21,872 bases of DNA from an uncultured Bacilli bacterium (lineage in GTDB: Bacteria; Bacillota_I; Bacilli_A; RF39; UBA660), in NCBI GenBank assembly GCA_944373065.1, contig CALWAJ010000009.1, positions 1-21,872 on the forward strand, given 5' to 3'. Each line of letters starts with the position of its first letter. Within the stretch, counting starts at the first letter, position 1. The notes under the pieces were generated by a model. That model was given only the letters and a program-made list of their open reading frames with translations. It was not told the origin of the DNA and ran no database searches. Of the stretch, positions 5,773 through 12,705 are shown in pieces. Made by a program: the position numbers and the translations under genes.

Positions 5773-8421
5773 ATGGGCTTATTTACAATAGATAGAACTA
5801 TTAACTTTGAAGAAGAAAAGGTAAAGAAAGTATTAAATATTATTGATAATAGTAGAAATGATATGGAAATTGAGGATCAAATGTTGTCACAAAAAATTGT
5901 TAATTTGCGTGAAGGAACTGATACTCATGGATTTTTTAGAAGGCGTTGGTCAACCTTTTTGAAAGATTTTGAATTATATAATTATCCAAACATAACAGAA
6001 ATTGGTAAATTATATATGAATGAATTGCTTTCAACTAAAGAGGTTACACTATTGTTACTTATTAAAAGAATTGTTGAGGTAAATAATACAATAGTAAGAC
6101 CGTTTGAACTAATACTGAAGACAATTGAAGAATTAGGAACAAATAATTTAGAGCTATATATAAGCCAAGACGAGTTTGAAAAAATTCTATCTCATTATCT
6201 TACTGCGGGATATGAATCTGTAGGGTTAATTGTTGAAAAGATAAATAAAAGAAGAAATAATGATCAAACATATATGGATGTTGAACCAACAGAACCTTGT
6301 CATTATGATATATGGAAAAATCTTATTGTTTCGGCAGGAGTAGGCGAACCTAACAGTAAAGAAATTAGAATAAATCTTGAATTACCAATTGTTAAGTTTG
6401 TAAGTAAATATTTTGATGATGTTATGCCAAGAAAAGATAAAGATTTTGAATTTAATGATATATTTGTTAAATATATTCAATTTCCATCTTTAGTTAATGA
6501 AAATAGTGATATAAACTTTGTTAGAACCAATTATAAAGAATATTATCCAAGTATTGTATATAATTATTTATTTAATATGTCTATTAATCAAATTGAAACT
6601 GATATATTAAAAGCAAATGAGCATGGTAATATACCACATAAAATATTAAATGGAATGAACATCTCAACTAATATGGAAGATTCTGTAAGAAATATAAGAC
6701 TTTATGCGGCATTTAAGGGATATGAAGGAATAATAATTAATAAATTAAGAAATACAACTAATAAAACATACAGATATATTGCTGATAGCATTTCAACTTA
6801 TTTATTGACTGGAGAAATTATTAATGACGAAACACAAGAAACGTTAACAATTGATAAATACAAGCAGTTTTATTTAGATATTATCGAAGATTTGAAAAAT
6901 GATTCAGAAATAAACAATAGAATTAATTTAAGAAATGAATTTGTTAAAGAATACCCAATTGAAAGAATAAAGACATTATCTTTAAAAGAATATGCTTTAG
7001 GCACAGATGATTTTAAGGAGACTTTGTCTTACAAATTGGAGTTTGGAAAATATAAATATGCTGGTCCTGGAATAGGTGGAGGAACTGCTGCAAAACATGG
7101 AATTTATTATAGAAGTGATGGAAATTATTATGGAAGAAATAATAAATTAATTGAAAATCCAAATGAATTTTGGATTGCATTTAGAAATGAATTATATTCA
7201 TTTTTGATTGAAGTTGAAAACATAGATGATCTAACTGGAATTTTTGAAAAGTACACTTTAATTTCAAGTATTCCAGCAGTTCTTACAAAATTATGTTTTT
7301 TATATTATCCAAATAAATTTGTAGGCTTTTGTGCAAGAGATAGACTGTTAGGGACTTTAAAATATTTTCGAATGAACTATAATACAAATTACTTATCACC
7401 AGAATTATCTTGTATTCTTGCTAAGCAAATAAAAAAATTAGTTCCATGTGTTTTATCAAATGATCCACAATATATTGGAATTACGTTATGGCTTTTTTAT
7501 GACAAATTTATTGCAAATAACGAAAGTGAAGATGAAGTAGAGGAAATGAATGATTTTGATGAGTATACTAGAGATAATTTTTTAGAAGATGTATTCATAT
7601 CTGAAGATAAATATGATTCAATCATATCAATATTAGAAAAAAAGAAAAACATAATTTTAGAAGGAGCCCCAGGAGTAGGAAAAACTTTCATGGCAAAAAG
7701 ATTAGCTTATTCCCTTATTGGTTCTAAAGATACAAATAAGGTTAAGTTAATTCAATTCCACCAAAGCTATTCATACGAAGATTTTATTGAAGGATTTAGA
7801 CCTATAGAAAATGGTTTTGAATTAAAAAAAGGTATATTCTATAAGCTATGTAAGAAGGCAGAAAATGATAGTGAAAATAATTATTATTTAATAATTGATG
7901 AAATTAATAGAGGTAATTTATCAAAAATATTTGGTGAATTATTAATGTTAATAGAAGCTGATAAAAGAGGTGAAAAATTAACGTTGGCGTATTCTGAAAA
8001 AACATTCTCTGTTCCTAATAATTTATATATTATAGGTTTAATGAATACTGCTGATAGATCCTTAGCTTTAATTGATTACGCATTAAGACGAAGATTCTCA
8101 TTTATTAGAATTGAACCAGCATTTGACAATGAAAAGTTTATAAAAGCCTTTAATGAAAAATTCGATAATGATTTTAGTAATGTTATTAATATTATTAAAA
8201 AAATTAATGAGGCTATAGAAAATGATAAATCTTTAGGTAGTGGCTTTAAGATAGGACATAGTTATTTTTGCCCACAATTAAAAGATAGAAAAGGAAATAA
8301 AAAAGATATTCAAGATATCATTACTTATGAGATAATACCTTTATTAGAAGAATATTGGTATGATGATGAAGATTCATTAATTCAGTGGAAAAATGCTTTA
8401 GCTGGAGTTTTAGATGATTAG
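5773..8421 (+). CDS. McrB-like AAA+ GTPase, restriction subunit R1 of LlaJI-type system
   Basis: An 882-residue protein whose last third is a McrB-type AAA+ motor. Walker A is EGAPGVGKT (Gly631 onward) and Walker B is LIIDEINRG (Asp709, Glu710) followed by LSKIFGELLML. GLMNTADRS (Asn758-Asp761) is the McrB GTP-specificity motif, followed by LRRRFSF. In McrBC the GTPase translocates on DNA and drives the McrC nuclease. The first 600 or so residues show no domain I can name and are the likely DNA-recognition part. They include a glycine-rich segment, GPGIGGGTAAKHG, near 432-444. The LlaJI R1 protein has the same plan. ATG 5773 follows AGGAGG (5761-5766) at ideal spacing; an in-frame upstream ATG at 5755 lies in the previous gene. 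The stop overlaps the next ATG by 8 bp. Confidence 0.88.
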   Translation: MGLFTIDRTINFEEEKVKKVLNIIDNSRNDMEIEDQMLSQKIVNLREGTDTHGFFRRRWSTFLKDFELYNYPNITEIGKLYMNELLSTKEVTLLLLIKRIVEVNNTIVRPFELILKTIEELGTNNLELYISQDEFEKILSHYLTAGYESVGLIVEKINKRRNNDQTYMDVEPTEPCHYDIWKNLIVSAGVGEPNSKEIRINLELPIVKFVSKYFDDVMPRKDKDFEFNDIFVKYIQFPSLVNENSDINFVRTNYKEYYPSIVYNYLFNMSINQIETDILKANEHGNIPHKILNGMNISTNMEDSVRNIRLYAAFKGYEGIIINKLRNTTNKTYRYIADSISTYLLTGEIINDETQETLTIDKYKQFYLDIIEDLKNDSEINNRINLRNEFVKEYPIERIKTLSLKEYALGTDDFKETLSYKLEFGKYKYAGPGIGGGTAAKHGIYYRSDGNYYGRNNKLIENPNEFWIAFRNELYSFLIEVENIDDLTGIFEKYTLISSIPAVLTKLCFLYYPNKFVGFCARDRLLGTLKYFRMNYNTNYLSPELSCILAKQIKKLVPCVLSNDPQYIGITLWLFYDKFIANNESEDEVEEMNDFDEYTRDNFLEDVFISEDKYDSIISILEKKKNIILEGAPGVGKTFMAKRLAYSLIGSKDTNKVKLIQFHQSYSYEDFIEGFRPIENGFELKKGIFYKLCKKAENDSENNYYLIIDEINRGNLSKIFGELLMLIEADKRGEKLTLAYSEKTFSVPNNLYIIGLMNTADRSLALIDYALRRRFSFIRIEPAFDNEKFIKAFNEKFDNDFSNVINIIKKINEAIENDKSLGSGFKIGHSYFCPQLKDRKGNKKDIQDIITYEIIPLLEEYWYDDEDSLIQWKNALAGVLDD

Positions 8422-9478
8422 TGTTGATAATAAAGTTAAAAATATCTATTATATGCTTTGCTATTCATTTTATGGAGATTTACTAAGCGAAAAAGAAGAG
8501 GAATCTTTAGGAAGTGAAGCATTTGAAAATATATATAATTTGTTTTCTTTATTATTGTATATGATATTAAAAAGACAAATAAAAAAGGGAATGTATAAGG
8601 ATTATAATGATTTTAAAGATGAAATAAATGTAATTAAAGGAAAAATAAACTTAAATGATTCTATAAATAATAATTCATTTGTTAAGAAAAAAATTATATG
8701 TGAATATGATAAATATGATGAAAATTGCTTATTGAATCAAGTTATAAAAACTTCAATATATTATTTATTAAAATCAAATAAAATTGGAACAAATACTAAG
8801 GAGTTATTAAAGAAGCTGAGTGTTTATTTTGATGATGTAGACATTGTTGAAATAAAATCTATAAATTGGGATAAAATAAGATTTAATAGAAATAATCTAG
8901 CATATAAATATGTTATAGATTTATGTAAATTAATTTTAAATGGTTTGATAGTAAGTGATAAAAAGGGAAATAATAAATTCAAGGAATTTTTAGATGATAC
9001 AAAAGTTAGTTCTATATATGAAAATTTTATTAAAGCATATTATAGAAAACATTATCCGGAATTCAAAGCTTCATCAAAAAGACTTTATTTAACTGATAAA
9101 CCAATGAGTAGTAATATACCTATGATGAAAACTGATATTACTTTGGAATATAACGATAAAGTATTGATAATTGATGCCAAATTTTATAATAAAATTTTAA
9201 GAGATAATTATATTAATCCACGATGTAGAACTATTAGTAACAACAATTTATATCAAATATTAACTTATGTTGATAATCAAGATCCTTATAAAGAGGATAA
9301 AGTATATGGAATGTTGCTATATGCCCAAACTATAAATGAACCAACTGTATCTATAACAGAAAGATTAAATGGACATAAGATAATGGTAAAAACTTTGGAT
9401 ATGAATGCGGTATGGGATGATATAAAATATAAGTTAAACATGATTGCCGAAATGTTGAAACAGGATACTTTTAACTAA
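8414..9478 (+). CDS. McrC-like nuclease, restriction subunit R2 of LlaJI-type system
   Basis: A 354-residue McrC-family protein. A PD-(D/E)xK nuclease core is visible in the second half: Asp241 in KTDITL, then Asp254-Ala-Lys256 in LIIDAKFY, followed by YQILTYV, the usual helix after the McrC active site. The N-terminal half is a mostly helical region as in McrC. It works with the upstream McrB-like GTPase to cut DNA. In LlaJI the R1/R2 pair cuts unmodified target DNA, whereas classical McrBC cuts methylated DNA; two cognate methyltransferases in the same operon favour the LlaJI mode. It starts inside the McrB-like gene, so expression is coupled. The nearest downstream terminator is the hairpin at 9566-9616. 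Confidence 0.88.
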   Translation: MISVDNKVKNIYYMLCYSFYGDLLSEKEEESLGSEAFENIYNLFSLLLYMILKRQIKKGMYKDYNDFKDEINVIKGKINLNDSINNNSFVKKKIICEYDKYDENCLLNQVIKTSIYYLLKSNKIGTNTKELLKKLSVYFDDVDIVEIKSINWDKIRFNRNNLAYKYVIDLCKLILNGLIVSDKKGNNKFKEFLDDTKVSSIYENFIKAYYRKHYPEFKASSKRLYLTDKPMSSNIPMMKTDITLEYNDKVLIIDAKFYNKILRDNYINPRCRTISNNNLYQILTYVDNQDPYKEDKVYGMLLYAQTINEPTVSITERLNGHKIMVKTLDMNAVWDDIKYKLNMIAEMLKQDTFN

Positions 9479-9531
9479 AAATATAAGAAATGGATTGGCA
9501 CAAAAAAGCATTTTTTTGCATCACTTAGTCA

Positions 9532-9559
9532 TTGACTTCTATTGGTCAAGTGGTAAAAT
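9532..9559 (+). promoter_or_regulatory. Promoter in the hairpin-rich region
   Basis: TTGACT (9532-9537), a 16-bp spacer and TAAAAT (9554-9559). The predicted start near 9566 coincides with the first base of a 12-bp stem, so the transcript would begin as a structured RNA. Confidence 0.5.
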
Positions 9560-9565
9560 ATAGTA

Positions 9566-9653
9566 AAATGAAATAATTAGCTGGTGAGAACTATGTCTAT
9601 ATTATTTCATTTTTTTGTTATCTTTATCTCAGTTTAATAGCTGGGATTTTTTT
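9566..9653 (+). ncRNA. Candidate ~90-nt structured RNA with a 14-codon hydrophobic frame
   Basis: A perfect 12-bp stem AAATGAAATAAT (9566-9577) / ATTATTTCATTT (9601-9612) has a 23-nt loop and a run of T at its 3' side. It may itself act as a terminator, including for the McrC-like gene. GGTGAG (9583-9588) and ATG 9593 lie in the loop and start a short frame, 9593-9637, reading MSILFHFFVIFISV. Its stop falls in the loop of a second hairpin, ATCTCAG (9626-9632) / CTGGGAT (9641-9647), which is followed by six T. It could be a leader peptide with attenuation, a tiny membrane-active toxin, or simply two terminators with a chance frame. Nothing shows that it is expressed. Confidence 0.4.
9626..9653 (+). 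terminator. Intrinsic terminator of the candidate small RNA
   Basis: Seven base pairs with one G-T wobble, an 8-nt loop TTTAATAG and six T (9648-9653). Confidence 0.6.
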
Positions 9654-9678
9654 GTGCACAAATTTTGATAACAAAGTC

Positions 9679-9883
9679 TACCATCCTATCATTTTTTTGT
9701 ATTTTTCAAAAGTAGGATGGTATATAAGATATTATTTATCTTATAAAATAAGAATAAAACTATTGATGATCCTTAATATCAACCTATATTGTAGGATTAA
9801 TTTCGTAAGTACGAAATAAGAATGGCACCATTAAATTTCCTTAGCTTATAAGGAATTTTTTAGTTTATGGTGCCATCTTCTTA
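9679..9883. repeat. Array of five consecutive dyads/hairpins
   Basis: No gene is seen here. In order: (1) TACCATCCTA (9679-9688) / TAGGATGGTA (9713-9722), perfect 10 bp with a 24-nt loop; (2) TATAAGATA (9723-9731) / TATCTTATA (9737-9745), perfect 9 bp; (3) ATCCT (9769-9773) / AGGAT (9793-9797), with an inner AATAT/ATATT stem; (4) ATTTCGTA (9800-9807) / TACGAAAT (9810-9817), an operator-like dyad; (5) a long stem-loop 9817-9883 with TGGCACCAT (9823-9831) / ATGGTGCCA (9867-9875) and inner TTCCTT/AAGGAA. Stem 5 lacks a proper T-run. The array precedes the HTH gene and may be an origin, operator set or folded RNA. Confidence 0.6.
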
Positions 9884-9950
9884 TGCTCCTAATTTATAAT
9901 TTGATATTTTTAAAGGAAAAGTCATCCTAGTTAGAAAGGAGGTATTATAA

Positions 9951-10214
9951 ATGGATTATGAACAATATATAAAAGTACCATTAGCAGTAATAACAGATAA
10001 AAATCTTAAACCTAGTACTAAAGTTTTATTTAGCTTATTAATAATACTAGTGCAACAAGAAGGATATTGTTTTGCTGGAAATGACTATTTAGCTGAAAAG
10101 TTAAATACAAGTAATAGAACTATTTCAAGATTATTAAAAGAATTATCTGACATAGGTTATATTAAAATGGAATTTAAACATAAATTTCAAAGAAAAATAT
10201 ATATTATTAAATAG
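9951..10214 (+). CDS. Small helix-turn-helix protein (replication-initiator N-terminal-like)
   Basis: 87 residues. After a lead-in (IKVPLAVITDKNLKPSTKVLF) there is a winged HTH of the HTH_36 type. The segment NDYLAEKLNTSNRTISRLLKEL is the classic recognition-helix pattern, and the short Lys-rich end IKMEFKHKFQRKIYIIK forms the wing. Such domains occur at the start of RepA_N and DnaD-like replication proteins of mobile elements; here the domain stands alone and lacks a C-terminal effector. It is preceded by AAAGGAGGT at good spacing. Position next to the hairpin array suggests it binds one of those dyads, perhaps controlling element copying or recombinase expression; this is inference. Confidence 0.65.
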   Translation: MDYEQYIKVPLAVITDKNLKPSTKVLFSLLIILVQQEGYCFAGNDYLAEKLNTSNRTISRLLKELSDIGYIKMEFKHKFQRKIYIIK

Positions 10215-10415
10215 CCAAAAATATCATAACTTTAGACAATGTTATTTAAGTCAATGTACATGTTTTTCTTTTTCAATGGTACTCTGTGTCTACAATAATA
10301 TAATAAATATAATATAATATAAAAAATTTAATTATATAAATTTAAAATATTTAAATAAGTTTTAAATATTAACATACTTAATCAAAATTAATTAAGGAAA
10401 GGAGTGGATATAAGT
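10215..10415. other. A/T-rich non-coding spacer before the recombinase operon
   Basis: No gene is visible. The sequence is nearly pure A/T from about 10300 to 10400, with repeated ATAATATAAT and TTTAAATATT words that could include a promoter for the short frames and recombinase downstream, but no single -35/-10 pair stands out. Confidence 0.5.
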
Positions 10416-10496
10416 ATGAAAAAAATATCAATAATGAATAATTTAAACATAAATTTAAATAGGTGGTTTAAATATGGAAGGAGCCTATTTGAATAA
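10416..10496 (+). CDS. 26-residue reading frame upstream of recombinase
   Basis: ATG 10416 has GGAAAGGAG about 10 nt upstream. The product is short, basic and Asn-rich, beginning MKKISIMNN. Its end overlaps the start of the next short frame, suggesting coupled translation or a leader role. I do not recognise it. Confidence 0.35.
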   Translation: MKKISIMNNLNINLNRWFKYGRSLFE

Positions 10497-10578
10497 TATT
10501 TCATTTAAAGATCTTATTTTAAAATATCTTATTGAAGAGATAATAAAAGAAACAAAAGGAGAATCATCTAATAAATGA
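10474..10578 (+). CDS. 34-residue helical protein upstream of recombinase
   Basis: ATG 10474 has AGGTGG at 10461-10466 at good spacing. The product begins MEGAYLNNISFKDLILKY and continues as an amphipathic helix with several Glu and Lys, ending GESSNK. It overlaps the 26-residue frame by 23 nt. Short helical proteins next to large serine recombinases can be accessory or directionality factors, but no homology is recognised here. Confidence 0.45.
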   Translation: MEGAYLNNISFKDLILKYLIEEIIKETKGESSNK

Positions 10579-10647
10579 TTTGCATATTTAATTTTATGAT
10601 GCTATCATGGATGAGTCTTAATACCCGATTAAAAGAAGGAGGTAAAA

Positions 10648-12315
10648 GTGTATAATAAATCGGGAATAGATTTCAATGTAGGAATCTATATAAGATTATC
10701 TCAAGAAGATAAAGATAAAAATAAAAAATATGAATCTGATAGTGAAAGTGTAATTAATCAAAGAGAATTATTAACTAATTATGTTAAAAATAATAATTTT
10801 AACTTAATAGGAGAATATGTTGATGATGGATATTCTGGCACTGATTTTGAAAGACCTGGTTTTCAAAAATTAATTGAAGATATAGAAGAAAAAAAGATTA
10901 ATTGTGTAATAGTAAAAGATTTATCAAGATTAGGTAGAGATCATATTAAGACAGGGTATTATATGGAAACATATTTTCCTGAAAAGAACGTAAGGTTTAT
11001 ATCTATATTGGAATCATACGATAGTTTTAAAAATCAAGCTAGTAATGATTCTTCAACATTTATAATTGCATGTAATGATTACTATAGTAAACAAAATTCT
11101 ATTAAAATTAGAAATGTATTAAATGAAAAAAGAAAAAGTGGCAAATTTGTAGGAAGTTTACCATGCTTTGGATATATGAGAGATCCTGAAGATAAGGGAC
11201 ATTTAATACCAAACCCAGAAACTGCTCCTATAGTTAAACAAATATTTGAATGGAGAAAAAATGGTATTGGTCCATCTAGAATAGTTACTATGCTAAACGA
11301 AAAAGGATATCCAACACCTAGTGGATATAAAAAAACAAATTATTCTACTAGGCTAATAGTAAGAGATACATGGAACATTTCTTCTGTAAAAAAGATATTA
11401 AGCAATAGAATATATACTGGAGATATGGTTCAACATACTCAAACTAAAGTTAATTATAAATCTAAGAAAAAAATCACACTAGACCAAAGTATGTGGATGA
11501 TAGTAGAAAATACACATGAAGCATTAGTTGATAAAAAAACATTTAAATATATTTCGAATTTAATAAAACAAAATAAAAAAGATGTTAGGCCTAAAAACAG
11601 AAGAATAATTAGGGATTTAGAAGGACTTCTATTTTGTAAAGAGTGTGGTAACAGATTAAGTGTTTTATATAGAAAAAAGTTAGATTACTGGAGTGTTAAT
11701 TGCAATAGATACTCTAGAGACCCATTAAGAAAAAGATGTGAGCCACACTTTTTTCCTTATAATTATTTAGAAGATCAAATAGTAGAAAAAATAAAATCAA
11801 ACATAAAAATAAAAATTGAAAATTTAAATATAGAAGAATTAAATAAGAGAGTTGCTAGTGAAGTACGAAAGCAAACTAAAGATATAAATAAAAATATAAG
11901 TTCTTTAATGAGTGAAAAAGAACAGATAACAAGTAGATTAACTTCATTATATGAAGATAAATATAATGGTATTATTAATGCAGATACTTATATGGAATTA
12001 GCAAAACCCTTTGAAGAAAAGTTACACCAAATTAATGAAAGCATTAACAATGATAAAATAAGGGAATATGAAATAAAAAATAAATTAAAAGAATTACCTG
12101 ATTATACTAAAAAAATAAAAAAGCTATTGGATTTAAATAAACCTAAAAAAGAATTAATACATACATTAGTAGATAAAATAGTGATAGATAAAAATAGAAT
12201 TATAACGATTAAATATAAATATGGTGTGATACCAGATTGCATGTTTGAATATCAGAATTTAAATGTTGCTCGTAATCCTTATGGCAGAAAAGGAAAGAAT
12301 CAATGTAATAAATGA
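10648..12315 (+). CDS. Large serine recombinase (integrase/excisase of the element)
   Basis: A 555-residue site-specific recombinase. The N-terminal catalytic domain has VGIYIRLSQED with nucleophile Ser18, DDGYSGTDFERPGF (59-72) and the active-site arginines of DLSRLGRD (91-98). The Recombinase domain follows, with FGYMRDPE, TMLNEKGYPTPSG, VKKILSNRIYTGDMV. A zinc ribbon uses Cys330, Cys333, Cys352 and Cys364, and a coiled coil of about 400-480 ends before the C-terminus. The length is close to TnpX/TndX-type recombinases. The start is GTG 10648 behind GAAGGAGG; no ATG fits. It would cut at the GG cores at 1100-1101 and 12680-12681. It is followed by a terminator at 12319. Confidence 0.95.
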   Translation: MYNKSGIDFNVGIYIRLSQEDKDKNKKYESDSESVINQRELLTNYVKNNNFNLIGEYVDDGYSGTDFERPGFQKLIEDIEEKKINCVIVKDLSRLGRDHIKTGYYMETYFPEKNVRFISILESYDSFKNQASNDSSTFIIACNDYYSKQNSIKIRNVLNEKRKSGKFVGSLPCFGYMRDPEDKGHLIPNPETAPIVKQIFEWRKNGIGPSRIVTMLNEKGYPTPSGYKKTNYSTRLIVRDTWNISSVKKILSNRIYTGDMVQHTQTKVNYKSKKKITLDQSMWMIVENTHEALVDKKTFKYISNLIKQNKKDVRPKNRRIIRDLEGLLFCKECGNRLSVLYRKKLDYWSVNCNRYSRDPLRKRCEPHFFPYNYLEDQIVEKIKSNIKIKIENLNIEELNKRVASEVRKQTKDINKNISSLMSEKEQITSRLTSLYEDKYNGIINADTYMELAKPFEEKLHQINESINNDKIREYEIKNKLKELPDYTKKIKKLLDLNKPKKELIHTLVDKIVIDKNRIITIKYKYGVIPDCMFEYQNLNVARNPYGRKGKNQCNK

Positions 12316-12318
12316 TTT

Positions 12319-12344
12319 ATCACTATTAATTTAGTGATTTTTTA
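12319..12344 (+). terminator. Intrinsic terminator after recombinase
   Basis: ATCACTA (12319-12325) / TAGTGAT (12332-12338), 7 perfect pairs, TTAATT loop, then a T-run. Confidence 0.75.
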
Positions 12345-12412
12345 TATGGCTAATTTTGTATTTTCGACTTTTGGGTTTATAATGAATTTAATCAAAGGAA
12401 AGGAGGAGTACT

Positions 12413-12664
12413 ATGAATCGAGAATATAATGAGAATATGAATAAAATTCTTATTGATGGATTAAAAATATACTTAGAATCACATCTAAATGAAAAAAATA
12501 AAAAGGTATATAAAGCAGTGGAATCTTCAGTTAATTTTTTAGAGTCAACAACAAAATTAACTCCAGAAGAATCGAGAGAATATCAAGATATTATAATAAA
12601 AATAGTAGGTATTGATGTTATTCAAAGGGTATTTAATAATGCAACAACTGGTAGTATACGATGA
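12413..12664 (+). CDS. Unknown 83-residue protein at the right end of the element
   Basis: I do not recognise this protein. It is highly charged and predicted to be helical (MNKILIDGLKIYLESHL, then LTPEESREYQDIIIKIVGI), with no membrane segment or zinc motif. AAGGAGGAG lies directly upstream of ATG 12413. The last codons and the TGA (12662-12664) fall within the right att arm, so its 3' end is part of the recombination site, and in an excised circle it would face the left end. Being a small gene beside attR and separated from the recombinase by a terminator, it is a candidate directionality factor or an element maintenance gene; both are guesses. Confidence 0.6.
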   Translation: MNREYNENMNKILIDGLKIYLESHLNEKNKKVYKAVESSVNFLESTTKLTPEESREYQDIIIKIVGIDVIQRVFNNATTGSIR

Positions 12665-12705
12665 ACGAGCTAATCTTGTGGTGGAGAAGGAGCTGAAGTT
12701 ATTTA
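12655..12705 (+). other. attR: right junction of the element
   Basis: The element arm reads ...CGATGAACGAGCTAATCTTGT followed by the core GG (12680-12681). Amidase codons then resume with T (12682) and GGA GAA GGA GCT. Read inward, the arm shares ACA, TTAGCTC, T, CA and CG with the left arm. Joining the two arms gives an attP whose centre is TGT-GG-ACA, symmetric around GG. Confidence 0.8.

Larger units (their letters stand above)
1102..12681 (+). mobile_element. Serine-recombinase defence element inserted in a LysM amidase gene (11,580 bp)
   Basis: The borders are set by the amidase frame on both sides. Removing 1102-12681 joins GCTGGAGG to TGGAGAAGG and gives Asn-Ala-Gly-Gly-Gly-Glu-Gly-Ala-Glu, which matches my memory of intact family members. 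The element carries an RloC-like ATPase, a LlaJI-type restriction-modification operon, a hairpin-rich non-coding stretch, a small HTH protein, short reading frames and a 555-residue large serine recombinase near the right end. All genes read in the direction of the amidase. No relaxase, coupling ATPase, transposase or phage structural gene is present, so it is an integrative island that can move itself in and out but would need help to move between cells. The alternative shared core TGGAG would leave Asn-Ala-Gly-Glu, also in frame, but fits the family and the arm symmetry less well. Confidence 0.88.

Noticed and set aside
7497..7691. Minus-strand open frame of 64 codons
   Set aside because: Antisense shadow of the McrB-like Walker A region.
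5773..9478. Classical type IV McrBC
   Set aside because: Two cognate cytosine methyltransferases share the operon; a methyl-dependent nuclease would then attack the host, so a LlaJI-type system fits better.
9679..9883. CRISPR array
   Set aside because: The dyads differ from one another in sequence and spacing; there is no recurring direct repeat and no cas gene.
10596..10655. 19-codon frame ending at the recombinase start
   Set aside because: No ribosome site before its ATG; its end overlaps the recombinase GTG only because it runs through that gene's own ribosome site.
1097..12686. TGGAG as the shared recombination core
   Set aside because: It would give Asn-Ala-Gly-Glu in the amidase and shift the centre away from the symmetric TGT-GG-ACA; the GG core fits both the protein family and the arm symmetry. 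Kept as the main alternative.
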